From NCBI GenBank assembly GCA_949316235.1, contig OX438743.1, positions 17,915,771-17,979,770 on the forward strand: DNA of 64,000 nucleotides. The letters run 5' to 3'. The notes below the pieces were generated by a model. The model was not told the DNA's origin and did no database searches. It saw only the letters and a program-made list of their open reading frames with translations. Both the position numbers and the translations under genes were made by a program. Source of the DNA: Oegoconia quadripuncta (Eukaryota; Arthropoda; Insecta; Lepidoptera; Autostichidae). This document shows, piece by piece, positions 42,351 to 54,077 of the stretch. Position 1 is the stretch's first letter; each line of letters begins with the position of its first letter.

Positions 42351-43310
42351 GAACTATTTATCTAACCGCCTATAACCAGTATAAGATGAACTCTTCCATA
42401 AAAATACTTTTAATTTCACAATTATTTTCGAAAACGCCGAAATGTTTACAGCACACGGAATCAATCGGCAATGATTCGAATTTTGAACAGTGTATTGTGC
42501 TTAGTATGATTGAAGTCGCGGGGCGGATTGTGGCCCATAATAGTGAACGGTGATTGGGACCTAGCAATGAGGTTATGAAGTTGTTGACAAGGAGGACTTT
42601 CGGAAATTTTGAATTTGGAATACAATTTTTTCTTAATGCGCCCTCTGTTTCCATCAATTACTCTACATTAAATTGATTTCAATAGCTCGGTGCATGTTCG
42701 CGCGGATGTAACGGTGTCCAGTCAATTTGTACTCCGGTCCAGCGTTACCTGCACTATGTCACGTGTGCTGTACGACGTGATTCGGGATAAATGGACTCAA
42801 TTATGATTGGCTGTGTTAAAAGAGCATACTTATTGGTTAAAACGCGACATTGGTTGGATAATAATGTGTGTGTATATTTTATTCGCATTATATTATCGTG
42901 GGTGTAAATACAAAGCAAGTATATTTAAATCTACCTCTTATGATGCCACAGAAAATGCTGTACGAGGGGCTATGACCAGAATATGTTCTGGTCCTCAAGA
43001 ATTTGATGTTTCTGATATCCACTCACTAAGAAGAAGCCAGTAAGTTATGTAATTCTATTATAATAAGAGAGATAGTTTTTGTTAAAGGTCACAAGAATAT
43101 TTTAGAACAAGCCAGTTGTCGTGACTGCCTTTATTCCGGAAGGGAATAAAGGGAAGCAGTACAGAGCAAAGTGAGAGAGTCAGAGGGTGAGCGAGGAAGT
43201 GTTACGCCTCCTACTTGGGGAGGTTTAGGGGGCGTTACCAAAGAAAAGAGAAAAGTTGTAAGTAGGTTCTTTTAATTAAGACCACCTATCAAGTTCACCA
43301 ACAAAAAGAC
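42351..43310. other. no confirmed gene; possible exon-like frame 42807-43040
   Basis: A 78-codon plus frame ends just before 'ccagtaagtta', which resembles a splice donor, and includes a hydrophobic stretch (WIIMCVYILFALYY). No ATG start in frame and no homology recognised. An imperfect hairpin with 'gcctttattcc/ggaataaagg' arms is at 43119-43157. Confidence 0.2.
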
Positions 43311-43514
43311 TGTATAAAAGATCATAAAAGCACAGCGTAGACCAGGCACCCCCGAGGCAGCAGAGGTGTCGGGCGGCCGGGCAGTAGGCGGCCCGCCGCG
43401 ACGAGGCAGCAGAGGTGTTCGGCGGCCGGGCAGTAGGCGGCCCGCCGCGGAAGGAGGAACCAACCCCGCAAGAGGGTGCCTGGTCTACGCTGTGCTTTTA
43501 TGATCTTTTATACA
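43311..43514. repeat. perfect 41-bp inverted repeat with GC-rich tandem core
   Basis: Arms 43311-43351 ('tgtataaaagatcataaaag' ...) and 43474-43514 are exact complements over 41 bp. The 122-bp core holds two ~51-bp direct repeats beginning 'gaggcagcagaggtgt' and containing 'cagtaggcggcccgccgc'. It is far more GC-rich than the surroundings. No coding sense and no target duplication seen. Confidence 0.9.
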
Positions 43515-43723
43515 GATTGGTTTTCTCACAAACTCATGAAATATTGCTGCTTGGCAGTAGAATTATATTGTATCCTCCTCATTTGTAACCGGAATCCTAT
43601 TTCATAAATTTTATTTTATACTGAGTAGAATATGGCTAACCCTTCTCTTCCCACGGGGTCGTAAAAGGCGACTAAATGATCGTGAGCAGCGTATAGGTTA
43701 GTGATGAGCGTCATCGTCATTAC

Positions 43724-43787
43724 AATACAATACAATGCAATGCAATGCAATGCAATGCAATGCAATACAATACAAATACACTTTATT
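43724..43787 (-). mobile_element. LINE 3' tail with ATTGC/ATTGT repeats
   Basis: aatac/aatgc pentamers followed by 'aaatacactttattga' are, on the minus strand, a CAATAAAGTG end followed by a pentamer tail. It directly abuts the SINE at 43788. Confidence 0.6.
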
Positions 43788-44046
43788 GACGACCGATTGG
43801 TGTAGTGGATAGTGACCCTGTCAGCGAAACGGTTGCGGGTTCGAATCCCACGAGGGGTAAATGTTTGTGTGATGAATATAGACATGTGTTCCCGAGTTAT
43901 GAATGTTTTTCATGTATTTATTTACAAAAAAAAAGGATTTGTGTAGTTTATCAACCATCTAGTATCCATAACACAAGCCTAGATGCTTACTGTGGACCTA
44001 GAAGGCGCTGTGTGTTTGTGCAAAGACATTTATTATTATTATTTAC
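43788..44046 (+). mobile_element. S1-head / S2-body chimeric SINE
   Basis: The head is S1 ('gaccgattggtgtagtggat', 'gaccctgtcagcgaaac'). From 'agacatgtgttcccgagtta' on it is S2: 'ttgtgtagtttatcaaccat', 'gacctagaaggcgctgtgtg' and a TTATT tail. The switch falls near the shared 'gtttgtgtgatgaata'. Confidence 0.8.
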
Positions 44047-44888
44047 TCATGTCAATGGAAATCCTATATAGTGATTATTGTTAATCTATTGCCCCCTACA
44101 ATACATAGAATATGCCTTCAAAAATTGTTTTCTAGAATATCTTAATTCGAATTCAGATTTCCGCGTGTTTAAAGCTTCATTTAAATATTTATGATGTTCA
44201 TCAGTCGTGGCTGGCGCTTAAATCAGCCTCATAAATAAGCTAACTCAGTCTAAGTACAGGACTACATCCTATGACCCAGTGCTGTATAAGTTAACTTCAA
44301 ATCAATCCAACTTGTATGAATCACCCCACTAAAGAGAGTTCCGATTTATCTGGTTGTGGTTGTAATATGCGGTCTGCTGTATCATTGGGGGGTTTGTGCT
44401 TAGCACTTGCATCTCTATTCACTATTGGAGTGAATATAATGTTTGACTTAGAGGCCTTTGGGAAATGTGTGGGAACTTACTCACTCCTTGCAGTTTATAC
44501 ATTGAAAACTAGACGTCGGTTTTTCTGGACGCTGGATCTAAGCGGGATTTTCACTGGACCAGTAGTGAAATTGAAATCTTTTATTACTAATCGCCTTCTA
44601 GCATTACAAACTTACAAACTTAAGTTTGCTGTGCACAATTGTAATAAGTGTTTGCGAATAGACATCTTCAATGCCTAAGCATATATTATACAAAATCGAG
44701 TCGAGTAAATATCGGTAGAATACATTGGAGTACTGAGTAATTTGTTTTCAAAGACAGTCGATAAGCTTACAGAAGGGGTTTGAAAACTCCGCTTGTCAGA
44801 TGGCAGAAACACAACTAGTCTGACACAGATCACAGATCTATTTAAATTATTGTGCACAACCTATTTATTCCTTTCCACTTCTCTTCTA
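44047..44888. other. unassigned; 120-codon frame 44316-44678
   Basis: An ATG plus-strand frame with a hydrophobic segment at residues ~20-42 (SLGGLCLALASLFTIGVNIM) and a basic patch (KTRRR). It has no recognised family, no clear promoter or splice context, and lies among repeats. It could be chance or a decayed exon. Confidence 0.25.
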
Positions 44889-45262
44889 CCCAAAGGTTCA
44901 TCATCTGATTTAAGAGCCATGCTCTTGTCGCTGGAGAATTTTCCATATCTCTCTGCTCTCCGCCTTCCTCTTGACCTCCTGATACGACACGACGTTCAAC
45001 TTCTCTTTTATTTGCTGCATGTAGCTAATTCTCGGTCTTCCTCTTTTTCTTTTCCCCTCTATTCTTCCTTCTATTATAGTTTTGATGAAATCATCGTGTC
45101 GTATAAGGTGTCCCAGCATTTTCCCTCTTCTATTCTCAATTACTTGCAACAATTTCCTTTTTTCCTTTACTATATTTAAAACCTCTTCGTTCGTTTTCTT
45201 CTCTGTCCAGCGGATACGTTCCATTCTCCTCCAGCACCACATCTCAAAAGCTTCCAAAGGTT
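44889..45262 (-). pseudogene. RTE-like LINE C-terminal part
   Basis: An open minus-strand frame of 115 codons (45257-44910) begins 'MEAFEMWCWRRMERIRWTEK' and includes 'KTNEEVLNIVKEKRKLL', 'KMLGHLIRHDDFIKTIIEGR' and 'GKRKRGRPRISYMQQIKE'. This is the well-known C-terminal region of endonuclease/reverse-transcriptase LINE proteins. The RT core is missing. The frame remains intact over this part, suggesting a fairly recent insertion. A 76-bp relative is at 27887. Confidence 0.75.
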
Positions 45263-46670
45263 GTCTGGTAGAAATTATTAGCGATCAAAACATCTAGTTG
45301 TACAATTCTAGGTAAAGTATGTTTAACAAATGTAATATGTATTTGATGTGCAGTAAAGTAAAATTGAATGATTGAAATCTACAAATCCGCACTGCGCCCG
45401 AAACTGACGTAGAGGCCAGTAACCTGTTATATTGTCTGATATCATGTGTGGCGATGAAATGTTTCTCGTTTACTTTCTCCCAAGAAGTGACATGTTAACA
45501 ATCGTTACATTTCTTTTTAATTTTTTTAATTTATGTATTTATAAAACACAATATTACAGACAGAATCCAATACGATAGTGCTCTAGCTCTAGTTCGCTAA
45601 GTTTATAAAACTAATTCTTACATTTGATTTACACATAGCCAGTATAATACAGCCCTTGTGAATTTGCATTGTGCATAAAAAAAAAAAAATATTTCATCAT
45701 AGAACAACTGAATAGATCCAAGTGTTGCTTCACTTGTATTAGAAATACTATTTAGAACGCGGATCACTCCTGTCAACTGTGCGTACCTTTGTGGGAACCA
45801 TAAACAGAACAAGCCCTCATACACCACCATAATTGTCCGGTACAAATAGTTTTTTGGGCGATATTTTCTGATTGTCAATAGCTTAGCTAACAAAAAAAAA
45901 TACTATGTTTGTGGAAACGCCAGTCTGAATAAGCTCTTAGAATCTCTTACGTAGATGCCCTTGGCAACGGCTTATAAAATAATAGTTCTTGGAATAATGA
46001 AGCATATTCTCATATTAACACCGAATTTCACTTAAATTTTTATGAGGCCATACAACTCCGGTGTCGACGGTCTGCGTGCTATTGTATGAGTGTGACCTTC
46101 GTGGTCCCACATCCAGACTGTAGGAGTACATGCTATCCCCTATGATGGAATTTTTAATAACGCTCGGAAAGCGTATTTTGCAAATACGATGCTAATATAG
46201 TTCAGGACACTTCGCGCCACGTACATATTTTTAAGTTTCTGTGTAGGTACACATTTGTATTTAGACTTCTAAAAAATTTGTTTTTAAATTAGAGAAATAT
46301 ATTTGGCCTTTCGTTGAACTTATCCGTCAAGTCAATCGCAGCTTTACAATGTTAATTTAAATAACTACTATTGCGTAAATAAACAAGGAACTGAAGTAAC
46401 TTTTGGACAAACTTGTGTTTATTTTTTTGAAAAATGCACATCTATGAACACGATCAAAAATTTTGCGTTGGTGGAAAGGCGGCCATTCACTTGAAACATT
46501 CGCGTGTCATGTATTAAGATACAAGAAAACATACAAGATTCAATTTTGAGTATTAACGTAGCGCTAGCTCAACTCGCTGATTGAGGAGCATTTGATGTTG
46601 TCACTAGTCGATATGTGAACGTTACAAATTGTAGCACTGTGTAGAGCATTCGAAAGTGTGCCATCGAATC
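45263..46670. other. no recognised feature
   Basis: About 1.4 kb without an assignable gene or repeat. An A run at 45677 after 'cattgtgcat' may be an S3 tail remnant. Confidence 0.35.
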
Positions 46671-46819
46671 ACTAATGTCTAATAAATCGATCTTGAGTTT
46701 GAGATCGCGTCTCAGTCTCAATACAATTTTTTTCTGATTCTGTTTTAATATGCATCAAATTGTCAAGCATCAACTTAAGGTCATCTCAAACTTAAGAACG
46801 GTTTGTTAATTCGGGCGTA
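46671..46819 (+). mobile_element. M4 MITE-like element, copy 2
   Basis: 'ctaataaatcgatcttgagt', 'ttctgattctgttttaatat' and 'aagaacggtttgttaattcg' match 16704-16853 along the full length, with more decay in the terminal repeats. Confidence 0.7.
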
Positions 46820-47265
46820 AGTCACTGAGCCAGGGCCACGAGTTACAAGTAGTGTGCATTGATGTTACAAATTGTATGACGGGTGTGCGCACTGTAATGT
46901 TCAGTTCTCCCCACTCACTACTGTAATGTTACAAATGATATCATGCGCACTAATAATGCTCGGTCCTTGTCGTCATTGATGTTATGTTGAAATCTACATT
47001 ACGAATGTTCCCGTTGAGTGACCGCCTGAATAGTTACTTATTTTCAAGATTTTAACCAAGAATAAATTAGGAATTGAAAATAAAAAAATTTAAAAATGGA
47101 TATTTCTTTCTTTAGGAATCACAATGCAACATATTGTTAAGATTTCCTTTTAGGTATAAGGATACCTGTGCCAGAAAATCTTACTCTTCCTTAACTAAGC
47201 AAAGTAAACATTGTAATTATTAATAGATTAGATACTTAATTTTAAACAACTCTTAATATTATGTA

Positions 47266-47309
<44 letters not shown>

Positions 47310-47994
47310 GTGTTGTGTTTCAACCATTTTATCTGTTTAATTTTAACTTCTTGTCAAGGAATTGTTAGATTTATCCCAAATACATCGACAGTATAGATTT
47401 TGCACTATTTTAGAATATTTTTTTGACATTATCAATGTAGCTGAACTCCACATTGCGCATCAACCTTGTGAATTTCCCATTTTGTTAACTTGCCTCTTTG
47501 AGAATTGTCTGTTTTGAGAATTTGCCATTTTGTGCCTAAACCTGCATAATGCTTTACATCATACAGGTCAAATTGAGTTTACCTCTGTATATATAATGAT
47601 ATCAAAGTCTGCAATCAATGCTTACATTCTGAAGGTAACAAGCTTGCGTCGCCTTCTTTGTTTATTTTCACATTCTCTCTGTTATGAAGTTTGTTATGAC
47701 CCAACCCATAAGGAGACCTGCTGATTCAATACCAATTTATAATTTACAAATCAATGGAAATTACGCACAAGATACGAGGCGCTGATGCAGCAGAAGAGCG
47801 GAAATGCACTCGAATTGGATATCCATGGGCATTCCATAAACCTACCTCGATTCGGACACTAGGCTAGTTTAGGTTTTAAATCTGTAATTTTTAAATTGTA
47901 ATTTCTTTATTTGAAATTAAATTAATTTTTAAGTAAAATCTTTTCGTCTCTCTCGCTGCTGCCAATTTATTTAGTTATTTGTTACTTGACTTTG
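46820..47994. other. mostly unassigned
   Basis: No gene recognised. Contains the GT microsatellite at 47262-47307. Confidence 0.35.
47262..47307. repeat. (GT)n microsatellite
   Basis: Uninterrupted GT tract after two GTAT units. Confidence 0.95.
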
Positions 47995-48328
47995 TTTTTT
48001 TTTAATCACAACGGGTTGGTACTTGGCCTCAATCACACCTGATGTTAAGTGAAGATGAGGTCGAAGATGGAAGCGTACTGACCCGGAAACCCCAACACAT
48101 TTGGGGGACTGGCTATCTTATCTCTGATAACCGGGACACGACAATGCTATTAACATTGCTGCTTGGCGGCAGATTTAGATAAGATGGTGGTAGCTAGCCA
48201 GGCGGACATTTAAAATGCCCTACCACCAACCAAACCGAGTACTTAAACATGTACCCCGCTGGGGATCGAACCCGCGACCTCCGAATCGTAAACCCAATGT
48301 TGTTTATATTGAGCCACGGAGGCGGTTT
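47995..48328 (-). mobile_element. S3 SINE, full length
   Basis: T run, 'aacgggttggtacttggcct', complete body and head complement ending 'gagccacggaggcggttt'. Confidence 0.88.
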
Positions 48329-49406
48329 AAAGACAGTTTAGAAAATACGCAGCTCGACCGCACCCTGTTATGACAATTTTCATTTATTGTTACAATACAA
48401 TAGAGTTAATACGCTGCCGCCGGCGAGCGAGTTCCCTCTCTCTATATTTAAATATGAATTTTGGACGCGATTGTGATTGCGGCTGTTATATGAATATTTA
48501 AAATAACTAGGGAGAGATTGTTCAGTGACATGACCACAATGTTTTCCAGTTACATTTGTAGGCTATCTTTTCCCCTGGGTCTGAGGAGACTAGAAGATTA
48601 GGATACCACAGTTGCCGGAGAGCAACGTCATGGGAATTCCCCAGTCGGTCGTCCATCTAAATTCGAGACAAGAAAGGTTTGTTTCTTGAAGTGAGGTCAA
48701 CTGGAAATTCAACCTGGAATTATCCATTACTGGAGTGAGTTTTGTTCATGACAGTGAAGTATATAGCTTTGTTTACATGGTGTATAGTAGAACAGTTTGT
48801 TTACGTGGTGTATAGTGAATAGAATATTTTAAGAAATTCGTTTAAATTTTGTGATAAACACAACTAACAATCAATGTATGTTATTATTTAGGTATATTTC
48901 GTTTTTATTTTTCTTTTTGTATATTGTTTAGATCTTCATGATCCTGCTAGCATTTATCATCATTTTGTATCTGTGTATCATTTTCTTAACATATTTAAAT
49001 CTTTGTTTTGTATTTCTTAAAGTTGTATGATTCTTGTCGCTTTTAAGTGTTACTTTAGATATGATGATTGTGAATTATTGGCCTGTATGTATCTGTCTTT
49101 GTTTTCGTGTATAATGTATATTCCATACCTACAGCATTTTTTTATTAATTCAAACTCCTATTCTATATTGCACAAGAAAATCAAACAGAAAAAAAACATT
49201 AAAAATAATTACAACTATACAAAGCAGTAACAAATATGTGGAAAAACTAAGAAATTGTTGTTTCCAAAGGAGCTCTCTATTTGTCAGAGATTGTTCAAAG
49301 ACATACTTTCATAATAACACTAAATATAAATAAGAAATGTCAACCTCTACTAAGTAATTTCAGAAGAAAAAATATGAAGTGTACACAAAATTATACTAAG
49401 TAGGTA

Positions 49407-49410
<4 letters not shown>
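48329..49410. other. no recognised feature
   Basis: About 1.1 kb, AT-rich at the right end; no gene or repeat recognised. Confidence 0.35.
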
Positions 49411-49447
<37 letters not shown>

Positions 49448-49498
49448 ATTGACTGGATACGCGTTTGACCACAATCTCACCTGATGGAAATCTCACCT
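49411..49498 (-). mobile_element. LINE 3'-UTR stub with long poly(A)
   Basis: A T run of about 33 (49411-49444), then 'atgattgactggatacgcgt' and 'ttgaccacaatctcacct', is the complement of the 3' UTR at 32995-33040. Only about 55 bp of LINE sequence were retroposed. Confidence 0.75.
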
Positions 49499-49536
49499 AA
49501 TACAATTTCTGCCTTTTCTCTCATAAAATTAGAGTG

Positions 49537-49838
49537 TTTTTTTTATGCACAATGGGTTGGTACTTGACCTCAATCACACCTGATGTTAAGTGAAGATAAG
49601 TACTGACCCGGAAACCCCAACACATTTGGAAGACTGGCTATCTTATCTGTGACAACCGGAGCACAATAATGCTATTAACATTGCTGCTTGGCGGCAGATT
49701 TAGATAAGATGGTAGTACTTTTAAAATGCCCTACCACCAACCATACCGAGTACTTAAACATGTACCCCGCTGGGGATCGAACCCGCGACCTCCGAATCGT
49801 AAACGACATGTTGTTTACATTGAGGCACGGAGGCGGTT
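49537..49838 (-). mobile_element. S3 SINE, nearly full length
   Basis: T run, 'aatgggttggtacttgacct', a body with small deletions and head complement ending 'gaggcacggaggcggtt'. Confidence 0.88.
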
Positions 49839-49989
49839 CAAAATTAACGCAATATCTCACTACAAGCTAAAATCTGGTTAAATGTATATGAGATATGAGA
49901 TAAAAGCGTTAAGAAAGAAAAATTCTTATGTGGTGGTGTCATAATATAAACGGAATTGTGTCACAGTAGAAAAATTGTTCTTGATGAGT

Positions 49990-50251
49990 AGTCTTCCCTC
50001 GTATATGAGGGAGTATGGGCCAAAGTCCGCTACGCTGTCCCAACGTGGGTTCGGAACTTCACATACCTTTGAATTTTTATTTCTCAGGGATGTAAGTTTC
50101 CTCGCGATGTTTTCCTTCACCGCTTAAGAGCAGTGGGATAAATGCACTGTAATTAAATTAAAAAACTCATTGGTGCATGGCCTGTCTGGGAATCGAACCG
50201 GACCTCCCAAATTGGGAGACCGCGTCTTAACCGCTGAGCCACAGACGCTCA
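49990..50251 (-). mobile_element. S4 SINE, left part of composite repeat
   Basis: S4 complement from 'cttccctcgtatatgaggga' through box B 'gggaatcgaaccggacctcc' to 'ccgctgagccacagacgct'. Continuous with 50252-50440; the whole unit recurs inverted at 57117-57616. Confidence 0.85.
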
Positions 50252-50440
50252 CGACGATTTTACTAATATCTACACCTTATTTAACTAATCTCTAGGTAGG
50301 TACCACTGGCGTTATCTACTTTATCATCCTCTCAGCCCGTAAACATCCCACTGCAGGGATACAAGCCTTCCCTACGTACTAAATACTCGATCAGGTATAT
50401 TAACTATTTAAACATTAGGTATAGGAAATTTTAGAGTTAA
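50252..50440 (-). repeat. composite repeat, non-S4 part
   Basis: 'actaatatctacaccttatt', 'ctctaggtaggtaccactgg', an old S4 3' fragment (50325-50379) and 'actatttaaacattaggtat' match the complement of 57117-57307 at roughly nine bases in ten by eye. Confidence 0.8.
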
Positions 50441-51164
50441 ACGAAGTAGTGTTTCAATGAGTAGTATAAGTTTGTGATAATTTTTATTTTGTTGTCTTAA
50501 GAAAATATGTCTGATCGGAAGTATTATTATTATTTTCTCCTGCATGAAGAACCAAGGTGTATCGCTGCAACAACCACTAAACGTACCACAATATTTAACA
50601 ACGCAATTATGAGCTTTATCTTCAAGCATTGCGGAATCTGAAGTTTTCCAAACGCTGCCAATCTGAATTGGAGTCACATCATCAAGGCGAGTCTTCCATC
50701 AATGCATTCTACCCGTAAAGACTTAGGGGTCGAAACGTCGATACGCTAAGTCGGAAATTTAAAATCCAATCGCTTGGCTTGTTATGCTTGAAGTTATACA
50801 TATTCGTGCGGGTTACGTACGTTCAATTCCCTAAACACATTTGTTCGAGCATCCAATTCGGTGAAACTTCACAACGTAGATGTACCATAATCCCGACAAG
50901 CCATTACCTTGGCGTCCGTTTCGCCTAATTCCATAGCATCTATGTCCCACAAATTCAACTGCTCATTGCAATGATAAGCAATAATTCGTGTGGGACGCCT
51001 CCAGCTGGAAGGAGCGACGATCTGCGACTGGTGATTGAAAACGATTGTATGCTTAAAGCCGAAGCTTGGGATCTGTGACACGTCATGGGGGTGGCCTAGT
51101 GTGGGCTGATGATAACGAATAATCACAACAATCTAGAAAGTACTGTTATTCAAAGTCCCAAATA
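50441..51164. other. no recognised feature
   Basis: Frames at 50408-50677 and 50869-51126 (minus) show no family signature. Confidence 0.35.
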
Positions 51165-51583
51165 TTAGGTCTTTACCTATGAAATTGGAGTTTTTTTTCT
51201 TCGTTAATCATATGTACCAATTCCTGCGATTTTCAAAGCTATATCCAATATTGATTTTTATTTGGAAAATGGAATATTATTTCAAGGTTTCACATGAAAT
51301 ATTTCATTTCTGGACTAAATCACATAATAATAAAAATTTGAACAGAGCTCTTTTCATGTGCTTCCCATAATCATTCCTTAGATTCGCAGATACTTTTATA
51401 AAGCGGTTACTTTTAAAAATTAACGCTGCCTATTATTAACTTAATGTTATCCGATAATACACACAAAATTAGCTAAATTTGGATTTGCCGTTCCCAAAAA
51501 GAAAATCAAAAATGTTTGCATGGAGAAAACAGTCTTAATGAAATTCTTCATACAAAACGCCAATTTCATAGGTAAGGACCTAA
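51165..51583 (-). mobile_element. M3 MITE-like element, complete
   Basis: TIRs 'ggtctttacctatgaaattg' (left) and 'caatttcataggtaaggacc' (right). The interior matches 60901-61293 in complement ('ttcgcagatacttttataaa', 'ttatccgataatacacacaa'). Flanked by TA-containing sequence. Confidence 0.8.
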
Positions 51584-52526
51584 TAGTAATGCTCGCTTAG
51601 CTTTAGAAGGACGAGCAGTCTTACTATCTCTTTTACGTAATATTTAATGTAATACGAAACCATTTTGTTTGATGTTTGATATCGTTAATGTTGATCCCCA
51701 TTCGGTTCGTCCGCTCGTTGAAATACAGATATTTTATTATGCTCGATATTACTTTCCATATTCTTTATTAAGCTGGCTTTCAAAGGGTTCTTTGACTTTT
51801 GTTATTCGGATTTAATAGGCTTCCTGATTCTGCGTGGATTATTTCGTTACTGTTCTATTAAGTACTTTTAATCCTGAATCCACTATTATAGTGATAAACT
51901 CAGAAATTGAATGTTTCGGAAGTTTATTAATTAAGTATTTTTTATTTAATACGTATTTAGTACTTCTATTACAATTTCTGGGAGTAATATCTAAATAATA
52001 CTTTTATGTGGTTAACGGTCCACTTATCTGCTGAAATTTTCACCCTTTACAAATATGTAAATATACAAATATAATTATAATCGTTTATTCATTTATAATT
52101 TTTACATAACCAAATGAAAAAAATATGTAATAAAATATTAATCGAGGAGTCGTGACAATTGGAGTTGCAGTAGGGTTTTTTGTTTGTTATTTTACATAGA
52201 ATCTCATCCGACGGGTAATTTCATAAATTCATCTTCCCCTTGCTATCCCCGTTTGAAAGGCGAGACTTACGTGGAGCGCAGTAATCTCAGTTAATGTTGA
52301 CGTCAGACAATGTTGCCAACTTGCGCTCTGAAAGGCTTTGATAATATTACGGGTTTGTGCAACTGCGCGATAGGTGGGGGTAAGAGATTAGAGTTGTTGA
52401 CGAGACCTATTCATTCATACTTACACATAGTCGTCTCCTTCCTTATTGGCAGATTATTGTTATTTGTGTGTATGCCAATACGTGTAAGTGTAATATTATT
52501 CAATCTCAAAAAGCTCATCTGGCTGT
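51584..52526. other. no recognised feature
   Basis: About 0.9 kb, no gene or repeat recognised. Confidence 0.35.
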
Positions 52527-52715
52527 TCATGACGGGGTACTGGTTCCAACACTGATTTACGGGTGTGAATGCTGGGTATGGCAGAAGAAGAATGAAAGTA
52601 GAATTAATGCAGTGGAAATGAGATAATTGAGAAGTATGAGTGGGGTGACTTTGAAAGATAGAATTAGGAATAGTGTAATTAGGGAGTTAAGCAGTGTGAA
52701 AGAAGACTTACGACA
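52527..52715 (+). pseudogene. RTE-like LINE remnant
   Basis: The plus strand encodes 'GVLVPTLIYGCECWVWQKKN', 'ESRINAVEMR', a stop, then 'LRSMSGVTLKDRIRNSVIRE'. The YGxExW...SRxNAVEMR...LRSMxGV order is the classic region after the RT core in this LINE type. One in-frame TAA. A shorter relative is at 20449. Confidence 0.7.
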
Positions 52716-52747
52716 GTAGTGACCAACACTACCATCCACATTCGCAT

Positions 52748-52795
52748 CATGCAAACGAGCATGCTGGTCACCTGATGGAAAGCAACCACCGCAAA
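52748..52795 (-). mobile_element. LINE 3'-UTR stub
   Basis: 'aaacgagcatgctggtcacc' and 'tgatggaaagcaaccaccgc' are the complement of the 3' UTR at 20305-20352. It lies just 3' of an unrelated LINE remnant. Confidence 0.65.
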
Positions 52796-52800
52796 GCAAA

Positions 52801-53211
52801 AAAATTATGTATGTATATTTGCCCCTATGATACGCTAATAAAGCCTTCCACAACTAGCTCCTGCTCAGCATCTTAGGGAGGAGGGAGTGACTGAAACAAG
52901 CGCTGCTACGTGCGCGATACTAGAATTTACATAGTGGAGTTCACCTATTTTGACAATGTCAATAAATTGTGCTGAAACTGTGCCCAAAGAAAAAAATTAG
53001 TGCCACTTTAGTTTAAGAGTTACTCAATATTTTAAGTGAACATTCTGACGTCATGCACGTGTTGCTGTCATCTTCATTCCCATACATGATTATAATTTAT
53101 ATCCCCATAAATAGTGCTTCAAAAACAACAAGGTTATTTAGATGACTTTGTGAAAAAGGGCAGCGCAGATAATGGACTTTTCGCAGTAAGAGTATAAGTA
53201 CAATAAAAAGA
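52801..53211. other. no recognised feature
   Basis: No gene or repeat recognised. Confidence 0.35.
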
Positions 53212-53366
53212 TTTGTGTGTTTGTACGATGAAGACGGACATGTGTACCCGAGTTGTGATGTTTTCATTTATAATAAGTATTTATTTACAAAAAAAAAAAG
53301 TATTTATGTAGTATATCAACCATCTGGTATCCACAACACAAGCCTATAGTTGCTTACTGCTAAAGC
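53212..53366 (+). mobile_element. S2 SINE, both ends missing
   Basis: 'gacggacatgtgtacccgag', an A run, 'atatcaaccatctggtatcc' and 'caagcctatagttgcttact'. The head and the 'atggcgctgtg' end are gone. Confidence 0.75.
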
Positions 53367-54077
53367 GAATTCTAAAAAAAAAATCCAAGTACTGCGGCAA
53401 GCTACGTTGTTGGAACCACTCAAGTAAACGAAGAGGGAGAGCTCCCTCGATGTAGTTATCGTGTTACATCTCAGGTTGAATTTCCAAATATTAAATATCA
53501 CTGGCGGTCAGTATTGAAGGTAGGTACTTACTATTGCATCGTCTTTATTCTGTATGAAAATAAATATTGTTTTAAAGAGACAATGGTACAGTCGACAGCA
53601 CGACTAAAACATGGTCTACATTTATCATTTAAAACATTTATTTCCACACATAGAAAAAAAAACACAACAACATACAAGAAAACAAAACAGAGGTGATTAT
53701 GACAGATAGGTAATACAATGAGTGCGTGTGTAGGATCTCAGGAAACACTGAGATGGCATAAATCGCTCAGGACTGGTTTTCAGCATGCCCTCGACATATG
53801 TTACAATTATATCTTTGCATTGCGGGCTTATTACGCAAGTTGAGCACTAACCACAGGATTGTACATGTTAATTATGTTAAGACTGTTTTACAATATATAT
53901 CTAGGTTTAGATAGTAATAGATTGTGCATATCAATAATGGTTATTCTCCAAATCTTGCAATTTGTAAGGTTTTCTGACAAACAACTCTTCCATCACTGAC
54001 TAATAAAATAGCCGAAAATTGTTAAAAATAATAAAAAACTGTGGATATTATAAATTGAAGGCATTATTGAGATACAT
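53367..54077. other. no recognised feature
   Basis: No gene or repeat recognised. Confidence 0.35.

Noticed and set aside
42807..43043. Possible exon with a GTAAGT-like donor
   Set aside because: No in-frame ATG, no recognised domain, and a single splice-like motif is expected by chance.
49675..49870. Recurrent ~60-codon frames inside S3 copies (also 12495, 18688, 18754)
   Set aside because: The same translated SINE body appears in several copies; it is not a protein family.
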